From Gnetum montanum (lineage: Eukaryota; Streptophyta; Gnetopsida; Gnetales; Gnetaceae), in the NCBI GenBank assembly GCA_015680685.1, contig MNCI01025409.1, positions 666,478 through 730,477 on the forward strand: 64,000 bases of DNA, given 5' to 3'. Of the stretch, positions 1 through 10,315 are shown piece after piece. Each line of letters starts with the position of its first letter. The first letter of the stretch is position 1. The translations under genes were made by a program, and so were the position numbers. Below the pieces are notes generated by a model, which made no database searches, had not been told where the DNA came from, and was given only the letters and a program-made list of their open reading frames with translations.

Positions 1-340
1 CTATCTTTTAAAAAATATTAATATTTTAAGTCGCACACATTAAAAACATGTCTTCTTCACATAGGACTAATAATGCATCGTATGATAAAAAACTCATAAA
101 AGAAATGATAGGATCTATACTGAAGCAAATTGGAGTGAACAATCACAAGTAGGAAATTCATATGCTTAATTAGACCCTTACTACACTCAAAGACCATGTT
201 TAACTAATGCAAATAATCCTAGAGAAGATGCAGTATGTCCTAGAATAAGGAGGGCCTCAAGGCCTATGACCTCTTCCAAACCTAGAAGAGATATATCAAT
301 GGACCATAGATGAAGATATAGCAACCATGGTGATGAGTCG
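1..340 (+). mobile_element. Athila-like element, 5' end of gag (fragment)
   Basis: This stretch aligns along its length with the start of gag in element G (about 19680-19995): both share the run TCTTCTTCACATAGGA, the CATCGTATGAT/CATCATATGAT block, and a basic stretch translating as SRP-TSSKPR followed by an acidic and basic tail. Such a start is typical of Athila-type gag, which coats the RNA in the virus-like particle. The copy has several in-frame stops. Its LTR must lie left of the window. It breaks at 340, where the LTR of element F begins, so it was the target of F. Confidence 0.7.
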
Positions 341-341
341 T

Positions 342-423
342 GATATTGAGACTACGATATCGGATCCGTGATATCGAGTCCACGATATCGGAGCTTGCTA
401 AGCGATATCGGACCTCTGATATC
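342..423. repeat. Phased GATATC palindromes in F LTR U3
   Basis: Perfect GATATC hexamers start at 356, 370, 384, 404 and 418, and a one-base variant (GATATT) starts at 342. All steps are 14 bases except 384 to 404, which is 20. The cluster ends 18 bases before the TATA box, where enhancer sites are expected. The DNA is seen; binding by a protein is inferred. Confidence 0.75.
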
Positions 424-440
424 GGAACTTGTCTCATTGC

Positions 441-450
441 TTATAAATAA
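441..450 (+). promoter_or_regulatory. TATA box of F LTR
   Basis: TTATAAATAA lies about 100 bases into the LTR, just downstream of the palindrome cluster, where the U3 core promoter is expected. Transcription would start about 30 bases downstream. Confidence 0.6.
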
Positions 451-1180
451 GAGGTAGGTGTACTTGGTTTGGAGGAGATAGTTAGTTCTCTTAGTCCCTT
501 AACCCAAACTCTTGCAGTTTTCCCTTTCCAGAGTTAGAATTATTTTTGAGTGTCCATAGTAGAAGTCATAAATTGAATGGATCTTTATTCAAGCATTGTG
601 TACCTGAGCATACCTTGTGTCCGAAAATAAAGACGAACTTTGTGATAAACCTTGCAACATTCAGAATAGCTTATTTATTGCATTTAATGTTATTTACAGT
701 TATTCAATGCTTTCATTAGTTAATTAATGTTGATTTTATTGATTTGTTAATTTTCAACAAGTAAGCACACTCAGTATGACCACTTCGAGCATACATGGAA
801 CACTTGGTAACCTAGTAGCGTTTGGTGATCCCAGTAGTGTTGCGCTGGTTCAGGATGTGTACGGAGAGTGAGAACGGATGCTGGAGTGAGAACTAGTTAG
901 GGCCTAGTTGATTAGTTAAATTAAATTAGTTATTTAAATATTTCATTTCTCCATTTTAAGCACTAGGAACATAAAACATAAAAACTATAAAAATCACATA
1001 CCTTGAGTTTACTTAACCATACAATTGTGCCATACAAGTAAGCTTGGGAAGACAACGATCACCTAACCCATCCTTGTTTTGTGAAGGCACATAAGCACTT
1101 AGTCCTTGGAGTTTGACTAGATTGTGCATGAACGCTAGTATTCGTATGGTTGAGTGTAGGGGTACCTCATCGCTCATCAT

Positions 1181-1198
1181 TGGCACCGTTGCTGGGGA
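1181..1198 (+). other. Primer-binding site of element F
   Basis: TGGCACCGTTGCTGGGGA differs at two bases from TGGCGCCGTTGCCGGGGA, the site typical of plant Athila-type and some other gypsy elements and attributed to tRNA-Asp. It starts two bases after the LTR-ending CA. Confidence 0.8.
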
Positions 1199-1320
1199 AT
1201 TTGTTGTTTGTGTGTTGATTAGAACTTAGGAAATATTTCCATCGTTGTAACAAACCCTTAGTGTTAGTAACCCCACAATCATTGAAAAGAGAAGAGTATT
1301 GCACACTAAATAATTAATCA

Positions 1321-2160
1321 TGTCTCCTTCTTCTTATGAAAGTGCTTCACCACTTAGGTCCAACACAATGAACAATCGGAGGTAGAGTGTATAGGATAAT
1401 CTACTAGTACCCTAATAGTTTCACTTGGTATACATTCATCTTGACGAGTATGTACCAGACTTTAACTTGATCCTCCACTAGGATGAACATCTGCATTGGC
1501 ATGATTTAGAAGGTAACATAGTGTTACCTCCTGATCGCTCAATCCCAAGCATGCTTCTTCGTTCTCTCACATGAATTGGTATGCAGCACTTACAATTGGA
1601 GTACATTGTGCATGAACAAGATTTGAGAGATTATTGACCCATGGAGGTACAACGTTAGAGGGACCTACAACAGGAGAGACATTATAAGTCTATGAAGGGG
1701 AAGTGGTCTCAAGATGTCCCATATGTCCTAAGTGAATATGAGGGTGGTGAACCTACCTCAAGAGGTTTTCCACAAAACGATGTTCCTCCCATTGACTTCG
1801 GTCAAGGGGTTGTATATCAAAATCTTCACTCAACTATCCATAACCCAGATTCTGGTACCGACGGACACAAAGGATCTGAAAAAGGAACACAAATGCATGA
1901 CAAAGATGGACATTCTGATCATGTAACTGTAACCGAGGCTGCGACTACCGAAGATAAGGTAGTAGGCACCATCATGGTGCCAGTCCTCCTTCCTCTTCAC
2001 CTTCATGATCTCCTTCTCCCTCTCCTTCAAGATCTGAACGTAGTCGCAAGGGAAAAGACCCTGAGGATAATGGTAGGTGAAATAGGGATCATAGACAAAA
2101 CAGTCGAGAAAGGGGACGATGACATTCTAGAGAAACACACCATGAAAGGAGGGAGAATGG
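1321..2160 (+). pseudogene. Gag remnant of element F
   Basis: An ATG at 1321 opens a short frame reading MSPSSYESASPLRSN and then a stop. Coding-like stretches continue in shifting frames to about 2160. The best run (1692-2000) gives SQDVPYVLSEYEGGEPTS and similar text. The end, read one frame over, is serine-rich then arginine-rich (SRSERSRKGKDPEDNGR), like the same part of Athila gag in element G. Several stops and at least one frameshift make it non-functional. At about 2160 similarity passes to the gag of element A, so the reading region is chimeric. Confidence 0.5.
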
Positions 2161-2187
2161 TCACACACAATCATCTGCATATTTGCT

Positions 2188-3699
2188 ATGTCTCTGATGG
2201 GCAAAGCCTTAGACTGATACTGCGTGCTTCCATGCTCTTCCATCTCAACCCTAGAGGAGCTTCTAACCCAATTTGTAGCTCATTTCAAATATAACTTGAG
2301 AGCAGAGGTTACACTGGATCAGTTGATGAGCGTGAAGCAAGATCCCCTGGAACTAGTCTAGAAGTTCATACAATGGTGGAGCGCTACCCTTAATGAGATC
2401 CATGAGCCTATCGTGGAGGCTCATCTGCTAGCCATCTTTAAGGGTATAGTGAATGACTTCATTAAGTCCAAACTATACTATCTTGCTCCACAGACTCTTA
2501 GTCAGGCTTTCGCCCAGACCAAGAGCATACAAGATGCGGCCGAGGCAAGCAAAGACCCGACCTATGTTGCATACAAGAACATGTTTGCAAATAAGGACAA
2601 GGATAAGGGCAAGGCTGCAACAGCCATAGTGGTCGCTGTGGCAAAGGAAGCCAAGCCCAACAACAACAAGCACAACAAGAAGATGGCCCGCAACAGCAAC
2701 TAACCTCACACCCAACCAAGGCAGCATAGCCTAACCCTCAACATTGGCACCCGAAGCATCTGCACCACCCAAACCTAACTTCGAGTGTAAAGATCGCTCT
2801 AAGTATACCCTGCTCCCCATCAAGCCTTTAGAACTTCTGAAGCAATTTTTGGGAGTAGGGTATATCCAACACAAGCGGATGTCGGAGGAGGGAGCCAAAA
2901 GGCATCAACGGTTTTGTGAGCTTCTTAGGAACCCCTCCTTGGCTTTGCCCAATGAGCCGCCAATTCCTAAGAACTTTAGGCTGGAACGGTTTTGTGACTA
3001 CCATCAACTGTGTGGTCATGACATGGATTACTGCTTGGCATTAAAGGACGACATCCAAAGAATGATTGATCAAAGGAAACTGGTTCTAGACGAAAGCAAC
3101 CCTGTGCATCCCAAAAATCAATCTCTTCATGTTTACACAGATCCACTTAACACCAACAACACTGGTTACATTATCAACATTATTAGCATTAACAGTAATC
3201 CCAAATTGCCCCAGCATCCATTTGTGGTTCATGTGCATCAGCATAGTGAACCAGCATCACCACCAGCTAAGAAAAACCACCAGCAACCGTTTGTCCTAAA
3301 AATCCCTCCCTGGACATTCGACCATGCATCGCCTATAAACAAAACTGCACCACCGCCGCACACATTAACATGACTAGCACCATTCATCATCAAGGGGCCA
3401 AGCCATTCAACCATCCCTACCCCACATAAGACAGTGCCACAGCCTTCTCATCCAAAGAAATGAGAAGAGAGTTCCACAGGTGAGGCATCAACGGAACATA
3501 CTGCCCTAGGTACTTCCAAGCCTACGCCCTTGCCCTCTGCATCTATGTCCTCATTGCCAAAAGATAACATTGCTACATGCGCACGGTCATCACCACCTCA
3601 CCTACAAGGGTCCCCAAACCCAAGACTGTCCCTCCTTGGGAAATTTGTCTCCTAGGATGAATAGAAGAGGAGAAAGGCAGTAAATAACAGAAAGGTGGC
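2188..3699 (+). pseudogene. gag: Gag of element A (N-terminus missing)
   Basis: The frame starts inside the capsid-like domain (MSLMGKALD, matching the B text around 38720) and continues through TLDQLMSVKQ and IKSKLYYL to a lysine/asparagine-rich linker ending near 2703. It resumes at 2744 with KPNFECKDRSKYTLLPIKPLELL. A zinc-knuckle-like motif lies in the 2744-3373 frame as C84-x2-H87-x4-H92-x4-C97, followed by LALKDDIQRMID, the form usual in Tat-lineage gag. Gag packages element RNA into cytoplasmic particles. Stops occur at several CAG/TGG-type codons (for example LELV-stop-KFIQ, shared with B). A diverged linker joins it to protease. Confidence 0.8.
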
Positions 3700-4590
3700 C
3701 AAGACCTCTTAAGCGCTCTCACTCAAGTCAAGCAAGCTCTAAAATAAAAAAATACAACACTGAGCATGTATGACTTGATTATGACTTCTACTACACACTG
3801 TGAGGCTTTGGTTTGCATGTTAATGGCAATACGAGTTGACGAGAACATGCTAGCAGAAGAGGAGGAAATTCACTCAGTAATGCTTCCTTCTACGCTTGCA
3901 GAACTGTAGCCATCCCAATTGACTTTCTATGAAGATTCCATTAGGGAAGATCCTAAAAAGGATCAGGTGACCACAACACCCCTGTTCATCACAATTTGGG
4001 TCAGCCAACATAAGATCCGAAGGGTACACATTGATGACGGGGCCGCTACAAATGTCATCCCATTCCCTATTGTGGATAAGATGGGTTTGGTAGAGCAAAT
4101 CAAACCCATGACAACATCATACTTAAAGTCATTCAATGGGGCACAGGTCGTGGTGAAATGCATGGTCCACATTGACTTTGTGGCAGGGGACCAGTTCCCC
4201 AAAAATGCAATGTTTATCGTGGTCGAAGAGATGCCCGGGTTTAGCCTGATCTTGGGGAGGTAATGGTTAGCACAACTTAGGGTCGTTTGTTCATCCATAC
4301 ATCAGGAGATCCATCTACACTAGGTAGGTAGGGAGGTGGTGATCCATGGCAACGAGGTAGCAACACAAGTAATAAACAACGTAGATATGGAACAGGGCTC
4401 GGAGGTCATAACCTCTAAGAATGAGATGCCTGTCTCCGTGGATACTAACTGTTTAGTGAAAGAGCTGGCCCAACTTGCTGGCTCAGAAAATGAAAATGCA
4501 TGGGCCAAGTTTCCCTTCCAAGTGAAGGACAATGATGTAGATGAGTGTCACAACAAAGCTTCTCGGCCTTACGTCTCACCAAATCCATGA
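3700..4590 (+). pseudogene. Aspartic protease domain of element A
   Basis: A conserved lead-in (LTQVKQALK, LSMYDLIMTS) precedes a retropepsin-like domain. In the 3919-4263 frame the active-site loop reads VHIDDGAATNVIP, with D39 in the D-x-G position, and the domain closes with the hydrophobic FSLILGR. The tail (4336-4590), with VIHG and INNIDMEQGLEV-like text, is shared with B (36392-36577) and C (47384-47617). The A frame ends at a TGA where B has CAA, so the family frame probably ran a little further. Retropepsins cut the gag-pol precursor as dimers. RT does not follow directly: about 5.7 kb lies between. Confidence 0.78.
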
Positions 4591-5068
4591 TGGGTCAAAA
4601 AGCAGTTACGTATATCGTAGCAACCCCACTACTTCCTACCTAGTTAACATCTATTTTACATTATCACTTATTTGCTTCACATTCATCCATCTACACAATA
4701 TACACCAACTTAATTTTTTTCTTAAACCGTTAACATATCTTCTGTTTACGCCATGACTCGAAATGGCCTAAAACTAGTAATGGCTCGAAATGGCCTAAAA
4801 CTAGCGGTGGCCTGAAATAGCCTAAAACTAGCGATGGCCCGAAATAACCTAAAACTACATCGTCCCATGGCCTGAAATGACCTAAAAATAGATGTGGCCT
4901 GAAATGGCCTAAAACTAAGGCACATTAAAAACATAAAAAATGAATAACATATGTAATGAACAAGCTAGAATAGAATCAATCTTGTCATAATTTACTTTTC
5001 ATTCAAGGTTTCACTTAGACAATGTTTGTAATAGTTTTGCAAAAATACAAAAATGAAAGCCCTTGCTT
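4591..5068. repeat. Array 1 of element A and flanks
   Basis: From about 4750 to 4925 there are about seven degenerate copies of a unit of 25-30 bases, consensus GGCCYGAAATGGCCTAAAACTAG. The same unit, inverted with the element, fills 35716-36240 of B. The array sits between the protease frame and the 3' end of the antisense gene. The remaining bases are AT-rich and hold nothing I recognise. Confidence 0.75.
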
Positions 5069-8000
5069 TCATACGTCATCTTCCTTTGCATTATCATTTC
5101 TACCCTCTAGGTGCCCTACTTCTTCATCTAGAATCTGCATCATAAAAAATGAAGTAGTTAGCTAAAGTTACACATAAAAGCTAGAATAACATAAACTGTG
5201 GCATCATAGAAAGTGACTAACCCAAGATGGCCCTGTGTCTGTCTTGGGGGGTATGTGATCCAATCCAATCCCGAGGTGTTGCCAGACCTCCTCCTCTATA
5301 ATATCCACCTAATGCCATATCACTCAATTTAGCGTTTGCTACAACTTCTCACCTGTGGGAAGATTCACTTCCCGCTCAGGGAATTCATTGACCATCACTT
5401 ATTGCATGAAATTTTTGTAGGCCTCAAAAGCACCAATGGCATCTAGGAATGCTTCATGGGTATACAACTTCACTAAAGCATCCCAGTATTGTTTGCGGTA
5501 GGTGGCATGTTCCAATTTATACATATGTTTGTGGTTTTTTTGGGACTACCCCCACTCGTAAACTCTAGCGCTATAATCTTTCCAATCCTTGTTCTTCTGG
5601 GCCAATAAGTCCATTTGCATTCGCTGCTCAATTATCTCACAAGTGGCCTTGTTGTTGCACCACGCTGCCATCCAATATCTTGCATAATCTATGATGGCCG
5701 TGTGCCAACTACCATTTTTGGTATCACGAGCCTGGAGGAACTTGTTCCTAGAACGGAGGTCTCCCACCTCGGCGGTCAGATTGGCCTTTTCTTTCTCGAA
5801 CCTCTGGACCCATTTCCACAGGTCTTCACACACTCTACACTCCCACAGGGAGCGTGCTGAGTGCAATATGCATTCGCTAGCCTCGTCGTATATGCAATGA
5901 GGCACCTCGGTCACTTCCAGTGGGAATGAAGGCATGATGTCCACCTTCACTGCTTGTTTCAGGTCCCACTTGAGGCGAGAGGCTGTTTACCACGCATAAA
6001 AATGCATTAGTCACAATAGCGTAGCAAAGTTTAGCAACCTAAGAGGTCTAGCATAGTAAGTCAAAAAGCCTAGCATAGCTACTTCACTTACCCACTTCTG
6101 GATCGACCTGCTTGAGATGGCCGATCATGTCATCAACAACCCCCTGCATGAACGTAAGCTTGTCAGTAATCTCAACCCATGGTTGTAGGTAGATCAAGGA
6201 AGCTCCTGCAGTTTCAACAGTGGTGTCTTCCACATAACCAAATGTGTTAGTCATGACCGGAATGGACTACAACAAGGCTAATGAGTAACGTGAATGACAA
6301 TGTAAGGGCTCCTACCTAGAAAACCCTCAAGGGTGGTAGCAGGCGGTTTTCCATTGACAAACTGTCAAAAATGTAGTCAAACTCACCAGCATCTTGTTGT
6401 AGCTCCCCTCCTTGCTATCTTAACACTATGGTAGCACCCTTTGCGTTCATCTGCTCCTCCAGTCCTAAACCACATTCAGCAAAGGGATCATCAGCAGAGG
6501 TCCCTTCCCAGTTGGCATGGGCTTTATCTCTATTCACTGGGGCCTTTCTTTTTAAGGTGCTAGAATCATCCTCATTAGTAGGGGAGTCTTCCCTATCGGT
6601 AGAAACATCCTCCTCATCAGTAGGAGCATTTTCCTCATCAACGGGGACCCTTGCCTTTGTGGCGGAAGCTCTTTCTTTCTTGACTGGGGCCCTTTCCTCT
6701 ATGGCCAGGGCCCCCATACCTTTATTAGCTATCTCCATTTTAGGGGCCGTCATGTCTTCTCCTTCTTCCTCTTCGTCTTCTTCCTCTGGTAAAAAATATG
6801 TTTGCATTAGGAAAAAGTAGATTAACCTAGGACAAATGGTATGTTGTGCTACACTGCCTAGTGTAGCACAGCATAGCAAACATTAAACAAATAAGCGAGG
6901 AAACGAATAATAAGAAAAAGCATTTACCAATGGGAGGCTATATCTTGCGTAACTTAAATCATAGTTTTTGCCCCCCTTCTTTGTCCGTACGAGGAGGCTC
7001 CTCAACTAGGAATGATCGCATTCATCGCAACTTAGTGGCCACCATCTCTGCGATGAGGCATTTCCCTTATGATACGCTACCCGTAGTAGCAGGGGGCACC
7101 TCTCCTACACTATCCTGGCCATAGAAGCTGCGGGCTACCCGATCCCTAATCAGCATTGAAACTGACTCCCCAATATCTTCTGGGGGATCCTGGGCTTGGG
7201 TGGTTTGGAAGACTTGGCAAATCCATGGTTTGGAAATCTAGTCATGATCTTGCATCATCTAGACTCCATTCTCACAGACTACCAAGAATTCCATGAATTT
7301 TTGCAAGCAAGCTACGAAGAAGGCATGATGCACATTAAAATGGGATTCAGGCTTCATATGAAGCTTGACCATTTTAGCTTGTAGACCTTTTCATAGATGC
7401 TTGGCCTAGTTGTAATGGGCCCCCACTTCCATAACCTCTCTTATCACCCAAGCTTGCTCAATCCCAATGATCTTTCCTTGGGAAAGTAGCTTGGGGAAAG
7501 CACAGGCATGAAAGATGGGGTAAATGTTTTTGGCCGCATTCAGCTTAGCTGCTTCCATAAGGATCTTCTTTCACCCTTTCTTTGTCCCTAGCCACTCCTC
7601 AATGTCCCACTGATGGTTTGCCTCCTTTTTTGTCTTCACCCCTACAGGGAGACCATCAGTAGGAACACCGAAGACATCCACAAATAGTTGGTCATTGATC
7701 TCAAGGACCACCAGCACACCGTGCACACGTGTGTGGAAGTGGTTTTTCTTTTTAGAAAAGGAGTCAGCTAGGGCAAGCATCTCAGTAGCAGGGATGCTTG
7801 GATTCATAGCCAAAAATAGCTCCATGAGCCCAACGTCCCGAAACTTGTTGGTGAGCGATTCCACGGCCCCGTTGCAAAGCCAGTGTTAGGTCTCATCCAG
7901 CTCCCCGTACTTGAAGTAAATGTTAGCCTCATTATGCCCAGAGGTAATCATCGTCACCTCCTAGGATTTCTTCACTGCTGTAGTAGTTTACAAAAGGAAA

Positions 8001-9619
8001 AAGCAAGAACTTAGACAAAACAAAAAGAAAACAACAAAAATAGCAAACACATAGAAAAAACACTCCAACACTCAAATAACTCATGGTTTAGCGTACTAGG
8101 CTTAAACGGTGATGGGAACGGTCGGAGATCCACTGATACGTCTTCAATGGTGATCAGCTTAAAGGGTGCCCAATCCTCATCCAACCAATCGAACTCCTTT
8201 CATTTATTGTAGAACTAGGAGTACTGGGTTGGATAGGTTTTGTACTCACCCCCACATTGGCCTATCACACCTGCGTGCATGTTCTTAGTGGAGGAAAATT
8301 CCCGCAGCACCATCTGTGGCAAGGCCAATGCATCTGTATCACTGTAAATTCCATTCTTGTTGATGAAAAACCTGGTAACAAAAATACACTGTTAACATTC
8401 TGGCCTAGCGTAGCATGCATTGCATAACGTAGTAGAATATGTTTACAGAACTCACCCGCTGGCATAATAAATGGTTCTTGGTGGATTCTGAAAGCAAGTT
8501 CCCATGTGGCAAGCTATGAAAAACGTGTTGTACAGATGGTAGCAATTGCATTTGGGCATTACCCAGATCCAAGCCATACGCCTCAAGTTTTTTGGACGCT
8601 GACTAGATCCCTCTACCTGTCTGCTCCCGATTGCTCCATCTGTCAGAAACTTCAAAATACCCCAGTTTGCCCTAGGTAATAGGGTTTCTGTAATCACGGC
8701 CACTACCTCCTCTGATAACTATGACCAAATGATCACACTAAAGTGTTGGACGAGAAATTGCAGGAAGTCCCATGCACCTTCCTAGAACCAGACCATCTAC
8801 TACCCCACACGCACATGGGATAGAGAAACATTGGCCCCCGGTTCGTTTAGGAAGCACAGGACCCCTACAATTTTTTAGAATAATCAAAATCGACCTTAGC
8901 ATTACCCTACATAACATAATGGCATATGTTAATAGCATGTTCGAGTGACATTCGTGTATAGCGTAGCAGGACTAGCCGTTAGCAAACAACATAGCGTAAT
9001 TCTTTCCATGCATGTAGCGTAGTAGAACCACGAAGGTAATAGCGTAGTAGAACAACAAAAAAAATTAAATATGCATTTTTTTAAAGAAGAAAGAATTTAA
9101 TATGCTGTAGTTGTTTCAAAAAATCCTCTACCTAAGAAAACGATTTGCACATCGCTGTGATAGACACGTGTTACACTGTCAAATCACACCCATGGCCAAA
9201 CCCTCCTGAGGGTTGTACACTACACCATCTACATGCTAGGTTGCTAGAATTACCTAAACCTCTGCAGCAAGGAAGCCACAACAATGGTGGTCTCGAAAAT
9301 ATTGTATGCAGCCTTAGTGTAGCGTCTGTACACCGTCGTGGTCAAATCGGCAACAGTGGCGGTGTGATGGAAAAAATAACAGCAAAAAAAAGAAAAAAAC
9401 GGTGACAGAAAACACAAATAGCAAAATAAAGATAGAAACGAAAAGAGAAAGCAAAGACAACAACAACGACATTGCAAATGAAGGTAGCGTAACAACTTAC
9501 CGGGCCGATGGAGTTTCCTCCCGTATCGTGATGCGCACCTATGATAGATGCCCCAGGGTGTCTTTTACCTCGTCCACCTTGGTGAGTGCTAAGTGTTTAC
9601 ATTCTCTCTTGGGTTCCAT
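5069..9619 (-). pseudogene. Antisense spliced gene of element A, eight exons
   Basis: On the strand opposite gag and pol. Exons by alignment to B: 9501-9619, 8456-8906, 8085-8371, 6928-7977, 6387-6785, 6092-6230, 5222-5982 and 5069-5134. The ATG is at 9619-9617 (MEPKRE) and the stop TGA at 5071-5069. Most junctions are GT-AG; the donor of intron 3 reads ATGAGT and the acceptor of intron 5 ends GG, each explicable by one transition. Exon 2 contains DFLQFLVQHFSVIIWS, exon 4 LEINDQLFVDVFGV, exon 5 an acidic seven-residue repeat, and exon 7 a helical, probably coiled-coil stretch (FEKEKANLTAEVGDL). Stops and a frameshift in exon 2 disable it. The function is unknown; a HAD-phosphatase-like N-terminal part is a weak guess. 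Confidence 0.8.
6484..6693 (-). repeat. Seven-residue tandem repeat in antisense exon 5
   Basis: Translated on the minus strand, this part of exon 5 is about ten heptapeptide units (21 bases each) such as VPVDEEN, APTDEED, VSTDRED, SPTNEDD and APVNRDK, after an acidic EEEDEEEEGED run. Element B has about seven looser units at 33994-34131. This suggests a variable-length, charged, probably unstructured linker. Confidence 0.75.
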
Positions 9620-9752
9620 AGTCTCAGTTACAGATTCTTTCTTGGTTGCTATGATAAATTGTCTTGCTCTTTGTTAGCACAATTGCTTTATGCTCTGGAT
9701 GTGAGCTCTGCGCACTTACAGTGAAAATGACGAGTTTACCGGGGGTAAATCC

Positions 9753-9762
9753 CTATTTATAG
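9753..9762 (-). promoter_or_regulatory. TATA box of antisense gene (A)
   Basis: On the minus strand CTATAAATAG lies about 134 bases upstream of the antisense ATG. The surrounding block (TATAAATAGGGATT, then CACTGTAAG) is conserved in element B at 30991-31040. An internal, opposite-strand promoter is therefore likely for this gene. Confidence 0.65.
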
Positions 9763-9894
9763 CCAATACGAAGAAAAAGAACCTACCATTTTTTCAACCT
9801 GATTAATGTGGGATGTTCCGTACAGTGTAGCATTCCCACCATAGCGTAGCTGCACTATTTGCATCGTGGCAGGTGGGCCTGACCAAAAACTTTG

Positions 9895-10180
9895 ACCAAG
9901 CTTAAACTAGCTGTTTGCCTTTGCAAGAGTAGCCTGTTAGTGGTCCGCAAAGACCTTAAACTAATACCTTCGATTTACAAATCCAATCTATTAGCAGTCT
10001 GCAAAGACCTTAAACTAGCAGTTCTGACTTATAGTTTCGACTCGTTAGTGGTCCTCAAAGATCTTAAATTAGCAGTTTTCACTCACAATTCCAAGTTTGC
10101 GGTCCGCAAAGACCTTAAACTAGCAGTCTTCTAGTTTTACATCCAAGTGGTCTGCTACGACCTTAAACTGGCAAACTGCA
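9895..10180. repeat. Array 2 of element A, between divergent starts
   Basis: Six or more copies of a roughly 60-base unit have the conserved part GGTCCGCAAAGACCTTAAACTAGCAG. The short dyad GGTC-GC-GACC is seen in most copies. The array lies between the antisense promoter (9753-9762) and the RT-integrase start (10316). Element B has diverged copies at 30490-30822. An apparent 80-residue plus-strand frame here is only the repeat being read through. Confidence 0.8.
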
Positions 10181-10290
10181 AACCTTGTATCATAGTTTAC
10201 AATCATTTAAACCTTAAATATTTCATTATTGTTTTGCAAATGTTTGCTATACATTGTCACTACAAATATGTATCACTTGACTTGGCATTT

Positions 10291-10306
10291 ATCTCTTCGT
10301 GGCAGG
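10291..10306 (+). promoter_or_regulatory. Splice-acceptor-like site before RT (A)
   Basis: ATCTCTTCGTGGCAG followed by GTTGAGCAAG sits just upstream of the pol ATG at 10316. At the same place element B reads CACTTTAACAG then GTTAAGCAG. Similarity between A and B at this spot begins at the AG. Ogre elements, of the same broad lineage, have an intron between protease and RT, so this may be its 3' end. I could not identify the matching donor. Confidence 0.4.
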
Positions 10307-10315
10307 TTGAGCAAG

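Larger units (their letters stand above)
341..1179 (+). repeat. 5' LTR of Athila-like element F
   Basis: The segment begins TGATATTGAG, ends CTCATCA, and is followed one base later by a primer-binding site, as expected for a 5' LTR. It has a TATA box at 441-450 with a phased palindrome array upstream. The 3' part (from about 960) resembles the ends of the G LTRs, including the phrase GATTGTGCATGAACGCT near the 3' end. No second F LTR is visible in the window, so F is incomplete. The left edge is set by loss of similarity to gag at 340. Confidence 0.72.

Noticed and set aside
6428-6820. 130-codon serine-rich plus-strand frame
   Set aside because: It is the reverse complement of the acidic exon 5 of the antisense gene; the minus-strand reading is conserved in element B, this one is not.
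5069-9619. Antisense gene as a chance host-gene capture or nested host gene
   Set aside because: It occurs at the same place with the same introns in two separately inserted elements, so it belongs to the family.
9892-10134. 80-codon frame with repeated KDLKLAV
   Set aside because: It only reads through the array 2 repeat units, and the frame is not kept in B.
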